A stretch of DNA of 64,000 nt, from NCBI GenBank assembly GCA_020912385.1, contig CP087214.1:2418001-2482000 (forward strand), written 5' to 3'. Of this stretch, positions 32,609-47,470 are shown in pieces (position 1 is the stretch's first letter; every line of letters begins with the position of its first letter). Source of the stretch: Neofusicoccum parvum. Taxonomy: Eukaryota; Ascomycota; Dothideomycetes; Botryosphaeriales; Botryosphaeriaceae. A model generated the notes under the pieces. That model was given only the letters and a program-made list of their open reading frames with translations. It was not told the origin of the DNA and made no database searches. The translations under genes were made by a program, and so were the position numbers.

Positions 32609-35600
32609 TATTAGGGCTTAACCTTAGGATAATTACTGAAAGGTTTATTACGCTATGTACGTTAAGCTAAGACTTAAGGAGAGAAGAAGAAGTAGAAAAA
32701 AGAAGAGAATAACTTAAATATAAGAAGTTCTTAGTATTATATAACCTATTAATAATCCTCTAAGGCTTCTCTTAAGACTCTAGACTCTAATATTATCCTC
32801 TTTTTTCCTCTCCCCCCTCCCTCCTTCTTTCCGTTTTCGGACGGTGTCGGGTTTAATTCCTAGTAGGGGCAGATCTTTTTCGAATATAGAGGGGTATATA
32901 AGGTGAAAAAGCGAAGAACTTTAATATTAAACGGCTATATAGCGTAGTTAGGAACTTAGCTGACCGGTAGTATACGACGGTAGTACGTTACGTTAAGGTA
33001 GTAATATCTCTCAGTTAATAGGCTATTATAGGCTTATTAACTAGCTATCGAATTAAGGGCCTATCTATTAATAGGAAGAGGGTTCTCTAGTATTAGCGGA
33101 TTCCGTCTAGTAGTCTATAATGCCTGACTAGATGACCTAGTACTATTATCTCGTAGTTCGCTGCCTGGTAATAGGAAGGATTAATATTACCTAGATTGGG
33201 CTTAGCTTTAGCTAAGCTAAACCGCTTGTTTTTTACTTACTACTAGTTCTCGTTTAGTTACCTACTAGTCTAATTTTAGTACTAGAGTTCTTATAGTTGT
33301 TGCTGGTTCTTTTACTCTAAGTAGGAGTCTAGCGCTGCTATATTCTATAATGCTAATACTAGTTTCTATATTGGCCGAGCGTATCCTTTCTATTTAACTT
33401 AATACTATAATTAGCGCCTTTATTAACCTGGTCTTTTTACTATTTTCTCGCCTAGGATTGCCTCTACTACCTATTCGTCCTGGCCGTCTACTTGGACTAG
33501 TAGGGGTTAATAGTCGTCCTATACTTAGCTTGGTAGTAGGTCTATTCCTACCGGCCGGAGGAGGTCTATGTAGAAGATATTATATACTGCTCTAGGGATA
33601 TCTAGTTTATAGTTATAAGATCTAACTACCTTAATAATAGTGAATTTTACTACCTTATTATTAAGTTTCTTACTTAGCCTATCCGTCTTTAGGTTTCGTA
33701 GGTGTAGCTAAACCTTATCACCTACTTTATACGTAGGTAAAGGGTTTCTTTACCGGTTAGCTTGCCTCTCTTATTCCTATTAAGCCTCTACTATAGATAT
33801 CTACGTCTAGTCTATAACTTCTTTAATCTTAGCTATAATTGCCTCCGCTCTTGCCGCTAGGGAGTCCCTGTAGGGGTTATTGGGTTAAATGTCCTTAAGC
33901 AGTTCTAGTAGCTTAAGATAGAATCTATAGGAGAGGAAGAAGAGGCTTATCTAAGTTATTATTAATATTCTTCTATTAAGGACTAGCTGAATAACCGGTA
34001 ACTAGTCCGCCTAGTCTTATTAGTAGTAATCTATAAATAGTGCGAGTTTCCTTACTACTTTAGTGTTTATTCTTTCCATTAATCCATCCGTTTAGGGGTA
34101 GTAGGCTGTTAAGATACGTCTCTTAATCTTAAGTAGTTGATAAATACGTTACTAAAGAAGGCTTATAAATTACGTTCCCCTATTAGATACGATTACTACT
34201 AGGATACTATAATTCTAGTAGAAGCATCTAATAAATAGCCTTATAATAGTTTCTATTTCGGTATTCAGGTAGGCTTCAAGGATTACTCCTTTCCCTAGGC
34301 GGTTAGTTATTACTATAAGCATCTCGTAACTATTACTAGATAGTAGTAGCCTAGTAAAGTCAATAGAGACCTCCCTCTATTAACGGCTTAGTACTAGTAA
34401 TAGCTTAAGTAGTCCTTGCTTCCTATCCCTCTAGACCTTAGTCCTTCTATAGATATTACAGTTCCGGCAGAATCTCTGGATATCATTAATAAATCCTAGC
34501 CAGAAGAAATGCCTTACCACGAGAGAGACTATTTGAATACGCCTAGGATACGCTAAGAGGGGGGAGTTATATATTTCTTAAATAATTCTTGTTCGTAGTG
34601 GCTTAGAGTCTAGTACCTATTTCCTACCCCTAAAGAGGAGGCTTCCTTGGTTATCTAGTAAGCACTTAGTAATTAAGACCTTGAACTTTATAGTAAACTC
34701 TAGTGGGAATATTCTTTCCTCTTATTATACTACTTCTTAGAGTTATCTTAATACTTAGTCCTACTAGAGTGCCTCTTACTATTAATCCTCTAGGGAAGGA
34801 GGTTTTCGTGCTTGTTATCCTAGTCGTGCTTGTTATCCTAGTCGTGCTTATTGAGGTTTGACTACTATAGCTTCTTTAGATAGAAGTGAATCTTTATTAC
34901 TCTATTCTTATTCTTTAGGGTCCTCTAGTGATCCAGTATTGAGGACTAATCCGTAGGGTATTAACTGAAGTAATTAAGCCGTTCTTTATTCGAGTCTCTT
35001 ATCTATATCTATTATAGGTAAGTCTTAGTCCCTTCTTGTTAATGCGTCTACTAATCTATTGGTTTTCCCTAGGGTATATTTAATAATAAAGGAGAAGCGG
35101 CTAAGCTTTCTCTACTATTAAATCTGCCTTTTAGAAAGCCTTCTTACTGTGGTAAAGTATTCTAGGTTCTTGTAATTAGTGAGAATCTTAAACTAATAAA
35201 GTCTTTTTAGTTTAGCATCCCACTAACGTAGGTATTTAACCACTGTAAGTAGTTCCTTATTATAGATCGGGTAGTTATATTCTGCTAGGAGATTCTTCTT
35301 TAAGAAGAACGCTACTAGTCGTAGAAAGCTATTATTATTAAATTATTAGAGTACTCCTCCTATATAGTAGCTAGATAAGTCTATTGCGAGGATTGTTTCT
35401 CGTTCTAGGTTAAATTATATAAGGACTAGTGCAGTAATAAAGGCCTTCTTTAGTTTCTTAAATACGGTATTAGCTTCTTAGCTCTATTAGAAGACGGTGT
35501 TCTTTCTTGTTAGGGAGACTAGGGGAGATACTAGGTTAGAGAAGCCCTTAATAAACCGTTAGTAAAAGTTAGTAAAACCGAGGAATCTGAGTACTCCTTT

Positions 35601-38600
35601 AGCTATAGTAGGTACCTTCCACTCCTAAATTACCTTGATCTTCTCTAGATCTATACGGATGCCTTTTCCAGCCTTAATAATATACCTAAGGTACTTAGTA
35701 GACTGGACTTTAAATTCGTATTTCCTTAGATTAAGTTATAGTCCTACAGCGTCTAGTTTCTCTAATACCTTATTTACTTTTTCTCGGTGCTCCCGACGAG
35801 TTCTATCTATAAAGATAAGAATGTCGTCGACGTAGGTAGAGATAAAGTCATCTAGGAAATCTCTTAACATCTAGTTAATATACCATTGGAAAGTACTAGG
35901 TGTATTTACTAGTCTAAATGGTGTTATCAACTATTTAAAGAGCCTAAAGTGTGTCTAGAATACTATTAACCACTCGCTTCCTTCCGTAATTCGTATCCGG
36001 TGGAAGGTAGTACTTACGTCGAGCTTTATAAACTACTTAGCCTTACTAATTCGATTAAGTATCTCCTGGATTAGTAGTAGGGGATAGCGGTCCTTTCTTA
36101 TAATCCGATTAAGAGCCCGGTAGTTATAGTAGAAATAAAGACCTCCTCTAGGTTTCTTTATAAAGAGGATAGGTGCTGCTGCTAGCGAGTTGCTTATATA
36201 GATAAAGCCTTTATCTAGTAGCTCGTTAAGAGTCTTCCTTAGTACAAGAAGCTTATTACGAGATATATTATATAAAGGTCCCTATAGGGTATTAGGTATC
36301 TTACCGTTGGTATCCTTTTCCAGTTCAATTTAATGGTTAATTCTAGGTTAGTATAGTAGGAGTTTTTCCGCCTCTTTCTTGTTAAATAGACTGATCCGTT
36401 TAGGGTCTACCCAGCTAGGTAACTGGCTTTAGAAATCTATAAGGGGCTTCTCCTATAAGGCCTTATTAATATCCGTAAGGCTGGCTATAAAGATCTAATA
36501 TTCTTTCTTTTTTCTAAGCCTTATAAGGTAGTAAAAGGTAGTAGCTCTAATTAGCTTATCTTAAGACTTAGAGAGATCAGTGTCTTACTTTATAGTTAAT
36601 CTAGTATCCTTAAAGGTGATAGTTCGTTCGCTTTAGTCAAGTACTATTTTTTCTTACACTATCCAGGGGCTCCCTAGTATAAGATCATAGCTAGAGAGTC
36701 TTAGAACGATATAGAAGAATATACGCTTTTAATAATAGCCCCTAATATCGACTTTAGTCTAGGTAACTTTATTAATCTTCCACCTAGTTAGTATTAGTCC
36801 GTCTAGTGTCCTTAGTAAGATTTTAATACGTGGGAGGTTATAGCGTTCAGCGAATTTATAGCTCATTACAGTATAGAATTTATAACTAGTATTAGTAAGA
36901 GCTTTTCTAAAAGTCTCTTTATTGATTATAACTAAAGTGAGAAGTAAATCCTATTCTAATTTAGGTTATTACTTATACTATTTATTCTATACTTCCTACT
37001 TTTCCTCTACTATTAGCTCCTACCTATATTTTTTAACAGGAGCTTTTAGTTTTCTAACTACTAGGAGGAAGTCTTATTATTCTCTATATCTTCTAGTTAC
37101 GGTCCCACGTGTCTCTTCTGCTAGGTAGGCTTTATAAAGCGTGCGGGTCTCCTTAGTAGTAGCTAGGGGTATTGGATAATTAGATACGTCGAGTCGCTAT
37201 AGCGTAGGTAACGGTGTTCCTCCTTTCGTTTCTATATCTCTTAATTATCTACCCACTTAATACGGCGCTCTTAGGCTGCCTTAGCCGGCCTAGTAGGTTC
37301 CTAATCTATATTATCGTATTAGGGCGTTGTTGGTTTTAGCTACTTAGACCCTAGCTGCCTACTAGTGGACCCTGCCGAGCTAACCTTATTCTAACTACGC
37401 TACTAGCCTTACTTCCAGTCCTACTAGGCTTTCTTACTATTGTTACGTAGGTTAAATGCCTCTAGTTAATCACTAATACGTTTTAGCTTAGTATAGTAGT
37501 CCTTAAAGGACTGGCTTATACTTCTAAGGCTAATTATACTATGCTAAAGCTCTTAGCTGAGTCCTGCTTCTAAGTAGGCTTTTAGGATCTTATCTAGCTA
37601 GTGGGTACCTCCTGCCTCTAGTACTAGTTTACGAAACTTAGTGAAGTATTCTATAAAAGGCTTATTGGTTTAGCGTAGCTTATATAGCTTACGCTAGGCC
37701 TTTTCTTACACGTGGGGGTCGCTAAATAATAGGCGTAGTTGGTCTAGTAGGCACTAAGTAGTTATACTACTTGTATTAGTAGTAGCTTATATCTAGGGCT
37801 ATAACTAACGCGCTGCTTCGTCTCTTAGCTGGTTATAGAGTATGAAAAACTTCGTAGCTTTAGTGTAGGTTACGTAGTTCACTGTAAGCTTTGCTTAAGC
37901 TTGGGTAATCTAAGGCTCTAACTTATCTCTATTACCTAAGTATTTAGCTAAAGGACCGAGATTCTTAGTAGGGCCTGTCTTAGTATAGTGGCTGGTAAAT
38001 CCTAACTTAGGGGCCTATAGGCCTAAGGTGTCTCTAGTTATTCCAGCCTTTTTTTTCCTAGCCTCCTATTTAGCCTCCTTTTCCCCAGCCTCCTCTAAGG
38101 GTTACGTAGAGGGGGTTTAGATATTCCTTACCTAGAGAGGATTCTACTTGTTCTTCTTTAGCTATATAAGCTCGTTAGTGAGGGTGTCTATCCTTATTAT
38201 TATCTATTATAGTATTTATATTATTCCTTAAGGCTCTTAAGCCTGCTGCTCTTATATTTACTATTTATTAATTATTATCGTTGATCCCGTTGTCTCTAGT
38301 GATTCTAGTAGTTCTAGTGATTCTAGTGATTCTAGTGATTCCAGTAATTCTAGTAATTCCAGTGATTCTAGTACGCGACTATACTAATAATCCGATGTCT
38401 AGTAAGTCCAATGGGTTTAAAGTCTTAGCTATTATTAGGGCTTAACCTTAGAATAATCACTGAAAGGTTTATTACGCTATATACGTTAAGCTAAGACTTA
38501 AGGAGAGAAGAAAAAGTAGAAAGAAGAAGAGAACGACTTAAATATAAGAAGTTCTTAGTATTATATAACCTACTAATAATCCTCTAAGGCTTCTCTTAAG

Positions 38601-38616
38601 GCTCTAGACTTTAATA
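32609..38616 (-). mobile_element. Gypsy-A1: complete but heavily RIPed chromovirus copy
   Basis: LTRs are 32,609-32,792 and 38,433-38,616 (184 bp each, TATTAGGG...CTAATA, the RIPed form of TGTCAGGG...CTAACA). The 5-bp target duplication TAGCT lies at 32,604-32,608 and 38,617-38,621. The inside is collinear with gypsy-A2 (46,995-52,604). Compared base for base, it shows CA-to-TA and TG-to-TA transitions throughout, e.g. ATCCATACGG becomes ATCTATACGG at 35,649. No long frame survives. It sits inside the chromodomain codons of gypsy-B. Confidence 0.92.
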
Positions 38617-41600
38617 TAGCTACTATCGAGTACTTTTTCTACGACCTAGTCTTGGTTTTTATTAGCGTTGGGATTCTCTAGTCTCATTTCTTCTATTTGG
38701 CGCAACGGGGTGGCGTTGGTTAGTGTAGGTTCGAGTAGTACTATATAGAAAACTAGGTGTATCCGTATTGTTTTTAGTAATTTAAGGTGGTAGTTTACTT
38801 TTCCTAGTTTTTCTACGATCTCGAATGGTCTAATTTTCTTAAAGTCTAGCTTATTGTTTGGTTATTTAGTCTTAATGTTTTTTTTAAGGAGGTAGACCTT
38901 ATCCCCCTCCTTAAGCTCTAGTGCTTCCTAGTGCCGTCTATCGTAGTATCTTAACATGAGGTATCTGTTAAATTTAAGGTTAAGCTAAAGCTGTTGATAG
39001 AGCGCCTTTAGTTAGTCAGCTTTAAGGATTCCTTTCTAGGCGAGGCTCTAGCTCGGGATTGGCTCTTAGTAGGCGGTTGGTTTGAATCCGTAGTTAGCGT
39101 AGAATGGGGACTCCTGTGTTATAGATGCCTTCGTACTGTTATATACGAATTAAGCTAGTAGGAGTAGTTTAACCTAGTTATCTTAGCTGTAGTTTAGATA
39201 GTAGTAGAGGTATTATTTTAGAGTCTGGTTTATTCGTTCCGTCTAGCCGTCTGTTTATAGGTGTACCGTTATTAAGAGCTTATGTTTACTTCCGAGTTGC
39301 CGTGTAAGGGTTTACTAGAAGTGAGAGGTAAATAGGTGATCCCTATCTAATACTAGCTCGTCTAGTAGCCTATAATTACCGAGGATTGTCCTAAGGAATG
39401 TATAGGCTAATTCCTCTACGTTTGCCGATTTGAGGTAGAGTAAGTAGTAGGTATACTTCGTAAGCCTATCTACTATTATAAGGATAGAGTCGTATTTAAC
39501 CTTTATAAGCGGTTCTTCTGACTAGGGTAGGTCCGTAATGAAGTTAAGGGTTATTAACTACTATAGCCTTTCTAGCGCCGCTAGGGGCTAGAGGTCCCTA
39601 TATAGGGCGTGTCTTAAGGCTTTACTACGTAAGTATAGGTTGTACTGCGAGATTACTATCTTGACGGTTTTTCTTAGTCCTAGGAAGTAGAAGTTTCTTG
39701 TGATTCGCTTAATCGTTTTTTCGATACCTTGGTGTCCGTGTATTAGAGCTTTATAGAGGTTCTTAACGAGTGTTTTACGGAGTTTAGTAGATACGTAGAC
39801 TAGTCTTAAAAATAGGAGGGTCCCTTCTTTATCTCTAGTAATCTAGGGGTCGTCTTTCTATTTTTCGAGTTCTTCTACGTTAGTATCGCCTTTATAGGCT
39901 TCTTGAATCTATTACGTCTAGGTATTACCTTCTAGGCGTATTACTAGCGCTAGGGCCCTTATAGGGGTAAGCGTGCCGTCTGCTACTTCTTCTAATACTA
40001 CGGGTTAATGCCTGGGTTTTTCTATACTATAGTCTACTCTTCTACTTAATATATCTACGCGAGCGTTCTCTAATCCTTTTCTATAGGTGATCTTTATATT
40101 ATAGGATACTAGCTCTTCTATTTATCTTACTTGTCTCCTTGTAAGTTCCTTAGTGATGGTGAAGTAAGAAAGGTTCTTATAATTATAATAAACTATAATC
40201 TAGTACGTAGCTTCTTCTAGGTAGTGTCTCTATTCTTTAAACGCGGTAATAATAGCTAGGAGTTCCTTATCGTAGACGTCGTAATTGAGCTCTAGGGGCG
40301 TTATTTTCTAAGAGTAGTATGTAATTAGGTGGAGACGACCTTATTCGTCTGGTTAACTAATATAGGCGCTAATGGCGTAATCTGATACGTTAGTTTCAAG
40401 GGTAATAGGTAGGTCTGGGTTATAAATACCTAGGATAGGCGCCTCGTAGAATATTCTCTTAAGTGAGTTGAACGTCTCTTACTATACTTATTTCTATTTA
40501 AACCCGTATTCTTTTCGGGTAAGCCTGGTTAAGGGTTCCGTTACCTTAGAGTAGTTCATGATAAACTTACAGTAAAAGTTAGTAAATCTAAGGAAGGACT
40601 GTACTTCTTTAACTATCCTAGGTATAGGCTAATTCCTTATTGCGTTAAGCTTGGCTTCGTCCATGCTGATATGTCTAGAGGTGATAATAAACCCTAGGAA
40701 CTCTGTCCGTTATATGTACTATTCGTATTTTTCTAGCGCGATTTGGAGATCCTTTTCCTATAGTGCCTTTAGGACTTAATAGATATGCTTAGTATATTCT
40801 TTAAGCGTGTCTAAGTAGATAATAATGTCGTCTAGGTAAGCCGTATAAAATATATCTAAATACGGACGTAGGGTATCGTTAACTAGGCTCTAGAATATGC
40901 CTGGGGCGTTAGTAAGCCTAAAAGGTATAACGGTATACTTAAAGTATCCTAGGCGTGTTTTAAACGTGGTTTTTTATTCTTCTTCTTCCTTTATACGGAC
41001 TAGGTAGTATTCTTCACGGAGGTTAAACTTTATAAAGTATTTTACTGTTCTAAACTTATCCTGTAGTTCGTCTATCTTTAGGAGTGGATACTAGTTCTTT
41101 ACCGTAATATCGTTTAGCTACTAGTAGTCGATGTAGAGTTATAGCTTGCCGTTTTTCTTTAGGACGAATAGAATAGGGTATCCTACTAGTAATAATAACG
41201 GGCGGATGTATCCTCTTTCTAAATTCTTATCGATATATTCCCTTAAAGCCTTGAGCTCTTTTTCTAATAGGGAGTAGATTGGCTTAAACGCTGGCTATAT
41301 TCCTAGGATAAGGGGTATCTTATAATCCTATAGCTTATACTCTAGTAGCTATTCTTTATCTCGTTCTTAGAAGATCCTTAGGTATTTCTAGAATTCCTAA
41401 GGTACTGTTTCTAGTTCTAGTATCGGTATTAGTTCTCTCTTAGTAGGCCTTATAAGTCTGTCCTAGTTACTATACCTAACTGTTAAAATGCCTTTTCCTA
41501 GGGAGCCTACCTTCCTATAGGTATTCCTTATAGCGTATTTCTAGTTAATCCTCTAGGGATAGTCTCCTCTAACTAGCTTTAGGTTATTATTCTCTTCTAG

Positions 41601-42124
41601 TAAGACCCTATTATAGGAGCTTTATTATATCTATATGACGATTCTTTATTCTATTTCTTAGCTAGGCTTAACGTAAACTACGTATACTTTCTTACCTCTA
41701 TATCTTATACGCCTTAGCGCCGTAGCGGATATTTCTCTTATTTTAACCGGGTCTTTCTAACTCTAGTAGCTTAGGCCTTCTTGGCTATAGCGGCTCTTAG
41801 TAGCGGGTTTCCCTATACTACGTTTCGCGCTTACTAAATAGCGCTTGTATACTTCGTCTAGGAATATAATCTCGTTCGTTCCCTAGCGGATATAGGGCTC
41901 GTATGTCCTAAGCTATAGTATGCCTAGGATAATATCGTGTTCTAGTATCTTTATAATATCGAGGTTGATTCTTTCTCGGTGGTTATTAATAGTGATTATT
42001 AACTAGTCTATTTCTATCCTAACCTATCTATCGCTGTAGTCTACGGCCGATCTATCTACGGTTAAGAGGCGATAGGGCTCGCTCTTAGTAGTATAGTATA
42101 GGCCGTGCTTAATAATAAAGGTAT

Positions 42125-42305
42125 TATTAGGGCTCAACCTTAGGATGATTACTAAAAGGTTTATTACGCTATGTACGTTAAGCTAAGACTTAAAGAGAAG
42201 AAGAAGAAGAAGAATAAAGAAGAGAACTTAAATATAAAGAGGGCTTAGTATTACGTAACTACTAATAATCTTCTAAGGCTTCTCCTAAGGCTTTAGACTC
42301 TAATA
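42125..42305 (-). repeat. Solo LTR of gypsy-A family
   Basis: 181 bp matching the gypsy-A LTR, with moderate RIP and no internal region. GTAT flanks both ends (42,121-42,124 and 42,306-42,309), probably the remnant of the target duplication. It lies within gypsy-B internal sequence and so was inserted after gypsy-B. Such solos arise by LTR-LTR recombination. Confidence 0.8.
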
Positions 42306-43885
42306 GTATAGCTGATAAGGTTTGTACTTACTCTACTATTAATTATAGTTCTAGCTGGCTTATTGTTAATTTATATAGGGACTATAAGTTATCTCTATAG
42401 ATTTAGTCTAGTAAGTGATGTGCCGTTCGCTATATATAATACCTAGTTAAGGGACCTAGTTCCCGGCCCCTCCTATAGGTTCTAATATTTAGGGAGGCCG
42501 TCTAGTTTTTTAACTGCTAGGAGTCTTAAGCTGGGTACTCGCCTTCTAGGACTTAGATCTATTTAGTACGTGTACTATCTTAGTAGGAGCGCTGTTCGTA
42601 GGGCTTATTATCCTAGATTTCCTATTCGACTATATAATAGTCTTTAATATTAATGCCTGGGATCTATATTCCTTTAGCTGGGTTGCTATTTTTGGCGGGG
42701 AGCTTCTATATAAGGCCTTAGTTACTAGCTTAGCTAAGTATTATATCGAGGAGCTCTTCTTCCTATAGGGGCTCCTTCTATTCCTCGGTTCCTAGATTTT
42801 CCTCTAGTTCCGGGGTGCTATTGTATATTTCCCCTATATCGCTATTAATTAGTTCCTCGTCCTTTAGGAAGTTATTGATAAAGTTATCGATCTCTATTAC
42901 TTCCTTATTTTAGGTTACTAGCGTGATTTACTACTTCCTAGGCTTCTTTAGGTACTATTCTATAGCGTTTTTATTACTTTAGTGGGTTTAATAGTTATCG
43001 TTATAGTATACTATCTAGCTTAGAGAGTTGTAGTTATTTAGCTATTATACTATTACCGTAGTTTCTCAGTTTACTGCGGAGGAGTTCTTCTCCTTTTAGT
43101 TATATAGGTTTTATAAGTAGTTATAGTCGTATTTCTAGTCTTTACTATAGTGGATATAGAGCTTATTCTTAAAGCGCTACTTCTATTCTTCTATCTATTC
43201 TAGGTGTGGGCCTCGGCTTTTATTATTCCTATCCTTATCTTAGTATAGGTTCTAGTTATTTCCTTAGTTAACGTTATTAATTTCTATAGTGTCTCCTTCT
43301 TCCTACGTATGTCTTAGGCGTGCTAGCCGTATTATATTAGCTAGATAGTGCTCAGAGCGTCTTTTCTAGAAGTAGTCGTCGAGTTACCTAGTGAGTTTAA
43401 TTATATCGTCGAGTTTTTTAGGATAGGAATGGAAGGCTATAGCGTCTTTAATATTAGGCTTGAGTCCCTTATAGAAGTAGTCTCTTTATGCTTAGTCTAA
43501 CTATCCTTTAAGGAAGGCGGCTACCTATCTAAAGTTAGAGGTATAATTAGCTACTAACTTCTTCTATTAGATTCTTATAATCTTCTAGGTTGCTTATTAA
43601 ACTTTATCGATGTTGTTAAATATCTGTTTTAGTTGGGCTATGAATTTACCGTAGTCGTTAAATATATCCTTAGTAGTCTAGGACTGTGCCGTCTTAGGTT
43701 TATAGAGATATTTATTAAGATAGGGTTTAAACTATCGTTCTACTATTCTACGTAGGTAGGTTAAGATGAAGAGAACCTTGTCTTCTTTATACTTAAATTG
43801 GTCGCTATAGATCCTAATATACCGTTTGAGCTAGGATATAAAGCCTTATAGCTTCTAATAGTTTCTATTAAAGGTATTACTCAAC

Positions 43886-45313
43886 ATGACCACGCTAAAA
43901 AATCGATCCCAAGCTACGGCGCTAGGAGAGGGCCCTAGGGACTCTCCTAGGCCCAGCGAGACTTAAAATACCACTTAGAGCAGCTATAGCCGCGTTATGG
44001 TTGATGTAGAGGCCGTAGGAAGGGGTGAACAGCCCCCTCTAGCAACCGCCTCTACCCAACCACAGCGCACCCCTAATAAACCGTAGGGCATCCAGTATGG
44101 CGTAGAATACGTTAAAAGAGCATTAAAGACAGCAGACACCCTCCTCCAAGCCCTATAAGCACCTGCTGGCCTCCCTTCAGTCCTCTCCAGCCAGGTAAAA
44201 AATTTTCTCGACATTGCCAAGACAATCTTCCAGGATCATATCTCTATATGCCAGGAGGCAACCACCAAGGAGCCCGGCCTTAAGGATATCCTTAAGGAAG
44301 TACAATAAGTCCAGAAGGCAGTTAGCCGACTCCAGAGTACTCCTACGCCCGCAGTGCCTAGCTGGGCCAACATTACAGCCCGAGCAGCCCTAAAGCCCCC
44401 TACCTCCCCGGCCACCACTGAGCTTACCCTACACTTCCCAGACAAGACCAATAGACAGGAGGTTACAAACCTCTCTAACAAGGCCATTATTAAGAAGATT
44501 TAGGCAGGGAAAAGCCTAGTATGTAAAAAGGTACTAGCTACTAAGAAGCTCCCTAGTGGGGACGTCAAGCTCTTTATGCCTAATGCTCAGACCAGAGCAG
44601 CCCTCCTCTAGGACCAGGAATGGACTATAGGACTAGGCAGGGAAGTCCGTCCCAACCAGCAGCTCTACTCAGTGCTAGTCCACAACGTCCCCCTCGAAGG
44701 AATTAACATCAAGGATCCCCAGGCCGCCCAAACCCTTCAGGATCAGAACCTTACCCTACACCCTAGTCTTCGTATCAGCAAGCTAGCCTGGCTAAAAAGG
44801 AAGCTCCTAGAGGGGAAAACTCACTCGGCTATTATCCTTAGTACTACAGACCCCGAGGTAGCCAACCAGATTATTACTAAAGGACTTATTAGTAACTATA
44901 CTCTCCACACAGTAGAATACTATAGTACAGCCTTTACAGTGACCCAGTGCTTTAAGTGCCAGGACTATGGTCACATCTCCACCCACTATAGAAGGGAGAC
45001 CAAGTGTGGCCAGTGTATAGAGGCACATAACACCCAGGAGTGCCCTAAGGAAAAAATGCAGTGTGCAAACTGCTTATAAAAGCACACGGCCTGGAGCAAC
45101 GCCTGCCTAGCACGCAGAGCATGCCAGGCAAAGGCCACCTAGGCCCGCCTAGCAACTCCAGAGAGGTATAGGGCAGGATCCCCTGTGGCCAAGACACAGC
45201 CCCAAACCAACTAGTTAACGGTCGGGCTAAGGAAGAGGCCTAGAGAGGAGGAGCCGGCTAAGAGAAGACTAGATAGGCTAAGGGACCTAAGCCGCCCCCT
45301 GCCTCCCAACTAA
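43886..45313 (+). pseudogene. LINE ORF1 (gag-like, CCHC zinc knuckles), RIPed
   Basis: A frame from ATG at 43,886, only 6 bp after the element's 5' end, to TAA at 45,311. About 475 codons, with several in-frame TAG and one early TAA. The intact middle (44,672-45,079) shows an RNA-binding-like region and then CFKCQDYGHISTHYRRETKC, CGQCIEAHNTQEC and CANC...H, the zinc knuckle series of fungal LINE ORF1 proteins. It would coat LINE RNA. Non-functional in this copy. Confidence 0.8.
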
Positions 45314-46813
45314 ATGCGGTTTACTAGACTCAACAGCTCCCAGCATACCTCGGGGGAGGAGCCTACGGGAACCCCCTCCTCCTCGCAGCCTACACCACCA
45401 ACCCCCCCGCAGCCTAACTCAGAGATGGAAGGAAGTTAATATTAGATATAGGCTCTCTATCTATCGTGCAGTACAACGTCTATAAGAGTAAGAATAGGGT
45501 GATACTCCCGTTCTTCAAGGAGGTGGACCCAAAGATCCACCATATCCTGGCCATCCAGGAACCGTGGAGGAACCCGAGGGTCAAGATAACAGCAAGACAC
45601 CCTACCTACTACACAGTTTTCCCTCAGGAGGGGACGGCAAGAACCTACTTCTTCATAAGTAAGGCCATTGCCCCCGACTCCTAGTAAGTAATAGTCTACT
45701 CACTAGACCTTATTACACTATCCCTTACCACTAAGACACGTACAATCCATATCCATAACTACTATAATCCCCCGCCAGCCTCTCACACTAGTATAGCTCT
45801 AGAAACCCTATCTCTTCTACCAGAAGCTCTTAGAAAACCAGGGGAGTACATCCTCCTAGGGGACTTTAACCTCCACCATTCTATCTAGGGAGGTATAGCC
45901 TCTCTAACACACTACACCCTAGCAGATAACCTGATTAAGATAGCTACCGCAGCTAATCTTAACCTCGCCCTTCCAAGGGGCACTATCACTAGAAGAGATA
46001 GTAGTAGTAAGAGTACTCTAGACCTTGTCTTTATATCACGGTGGCTAGAGGAGAGAATCCTTAGCTGTAGAGTCAGCTAGGAGCTTAAATCATCCTCTAA
46101 CCACCTACCTATCCTCACTATACTTGATTTTTCTCTTACCCCCGCGGAACCACGTCCCCCAAGGCCCCAGTGGAAGAAAGCAGACTGGAAGAGAACCAAT
46201 AAGGTACTCTAAATAAAGCTCAAACACCTTAAAGTAGCCCCTCTTAACACTAAAGCAGACCTGGATCACTTCACTAAACTGCTCCAGGAGGCCATCGAAA
46301 GGACAATCTAGGAGACCATCCCAGTAGCAAGACCCTCACCCTAGGCCTCTATACAATGGACAAAGGAGTGTTCGGACCTGGTAAACCAGGCTAGAGCAGC
46401 CAGAAGGAAGTGGACAGCCATAGGGAGGGAGGAGGACTAGGTGGCATACTAAACCACTGCTAACAGCAAGAAGAGGCAGATCAGAAGGGATAGAACAAAA
46501 GCATAGCGCAGAACAGTAGCTAAGATCACCTCAGACCCATCTACACTCTAGAAGCTCTCAAAGTGGGCAAGAACAAAAGCACAAGAACCACAAGCCCCAC
46601 CCCAGTTCCCACCCCTCCAGGGAGCAGATGGACAACTGCGCTACGACAATCAGGCCAAGGCAGAAATCCTTACCAACCAGTTCTTCCCCCCTCCTAGGGC
46701 CACCGACCTCTCAGACCTGGATGGGTGCATATACCCAGTACCAGTAGAGATCCCCCAAGACCTCGCCGAAGAGCAGGTCCTCCACACCATCAAGAAGCTT
46801 CCCCCAGATAAGG

Positions 46814-46994
46814 TGTCAGGGCTCAACCTTAGGATGATCACTGAAAGGTTTATTGCGCTATGTACGTTAAGCTAAGACTTAAAGAGAAGAAGAAGAAGAA
46901 GAATAAAGAAGAGAACTTAAATACAAAGAGGGCTTGGTATCACGTGACTGCCGATGATCCTCTGAGGCTTCTCCTGAGGCTTCAGACTCTAACA
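46814..46994 (-). repeat. Gypsy-A2 3' LTR
   Basis: 181 bp; same sequence as the LTR at 52,605-52,785 by eye. TG...CA ends on the plus-strand reading. Confidence 0.92.
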
Positions 46995-47470
46995 TCACCC
47001 CCCCCCCTTCCCCTCTTTCCGTTTTTAGACAGTGTCGGGTTCAATTCTCAGTGGGGGCGGATCTTCTTCCATTATGGAGGGGTATACAAGGTGAAAAAGC
47101 GAAGGACTTTGACATCAAACGGCTACATGGCGTAGTTGGAAACTTGGCTGACCGGCAGCATGCGACGGTGGTACGTTACGTTGAGGTGGTGACATCTCTC
47201 AGTTGATAGGCTGTTACAGGCTTGTCAACTGGCTGTCGAATTGAGGGCCTGTCTGTTGACAGGAAGAGGGTTCTCCGGCACTGGCGGATTCCGTCCAGTG
47301 GTCTGTAATGCCCGACCAGGTGACCTAGTACTGTCGTCTCGCAGTTCACTGCTGGTTCATAGGAAGGATCAATGTCACCTGGATCGGGCTCGGCTTCGGC
47401 CGGGCCAAACCGCTTGTCTTTTTGCTCACTGCCAGTTCTCGTTCAGTTGCCTGTCAGTCCAATCTTGGTG

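Noticed and set aside
35635..35835. Similar small plus-strand frames at 35,635 and 49,845
   Set aside because: They are the same antisense stretch of the gypsy-A reverse transcriptase in the two copies; conservation comes from pol.
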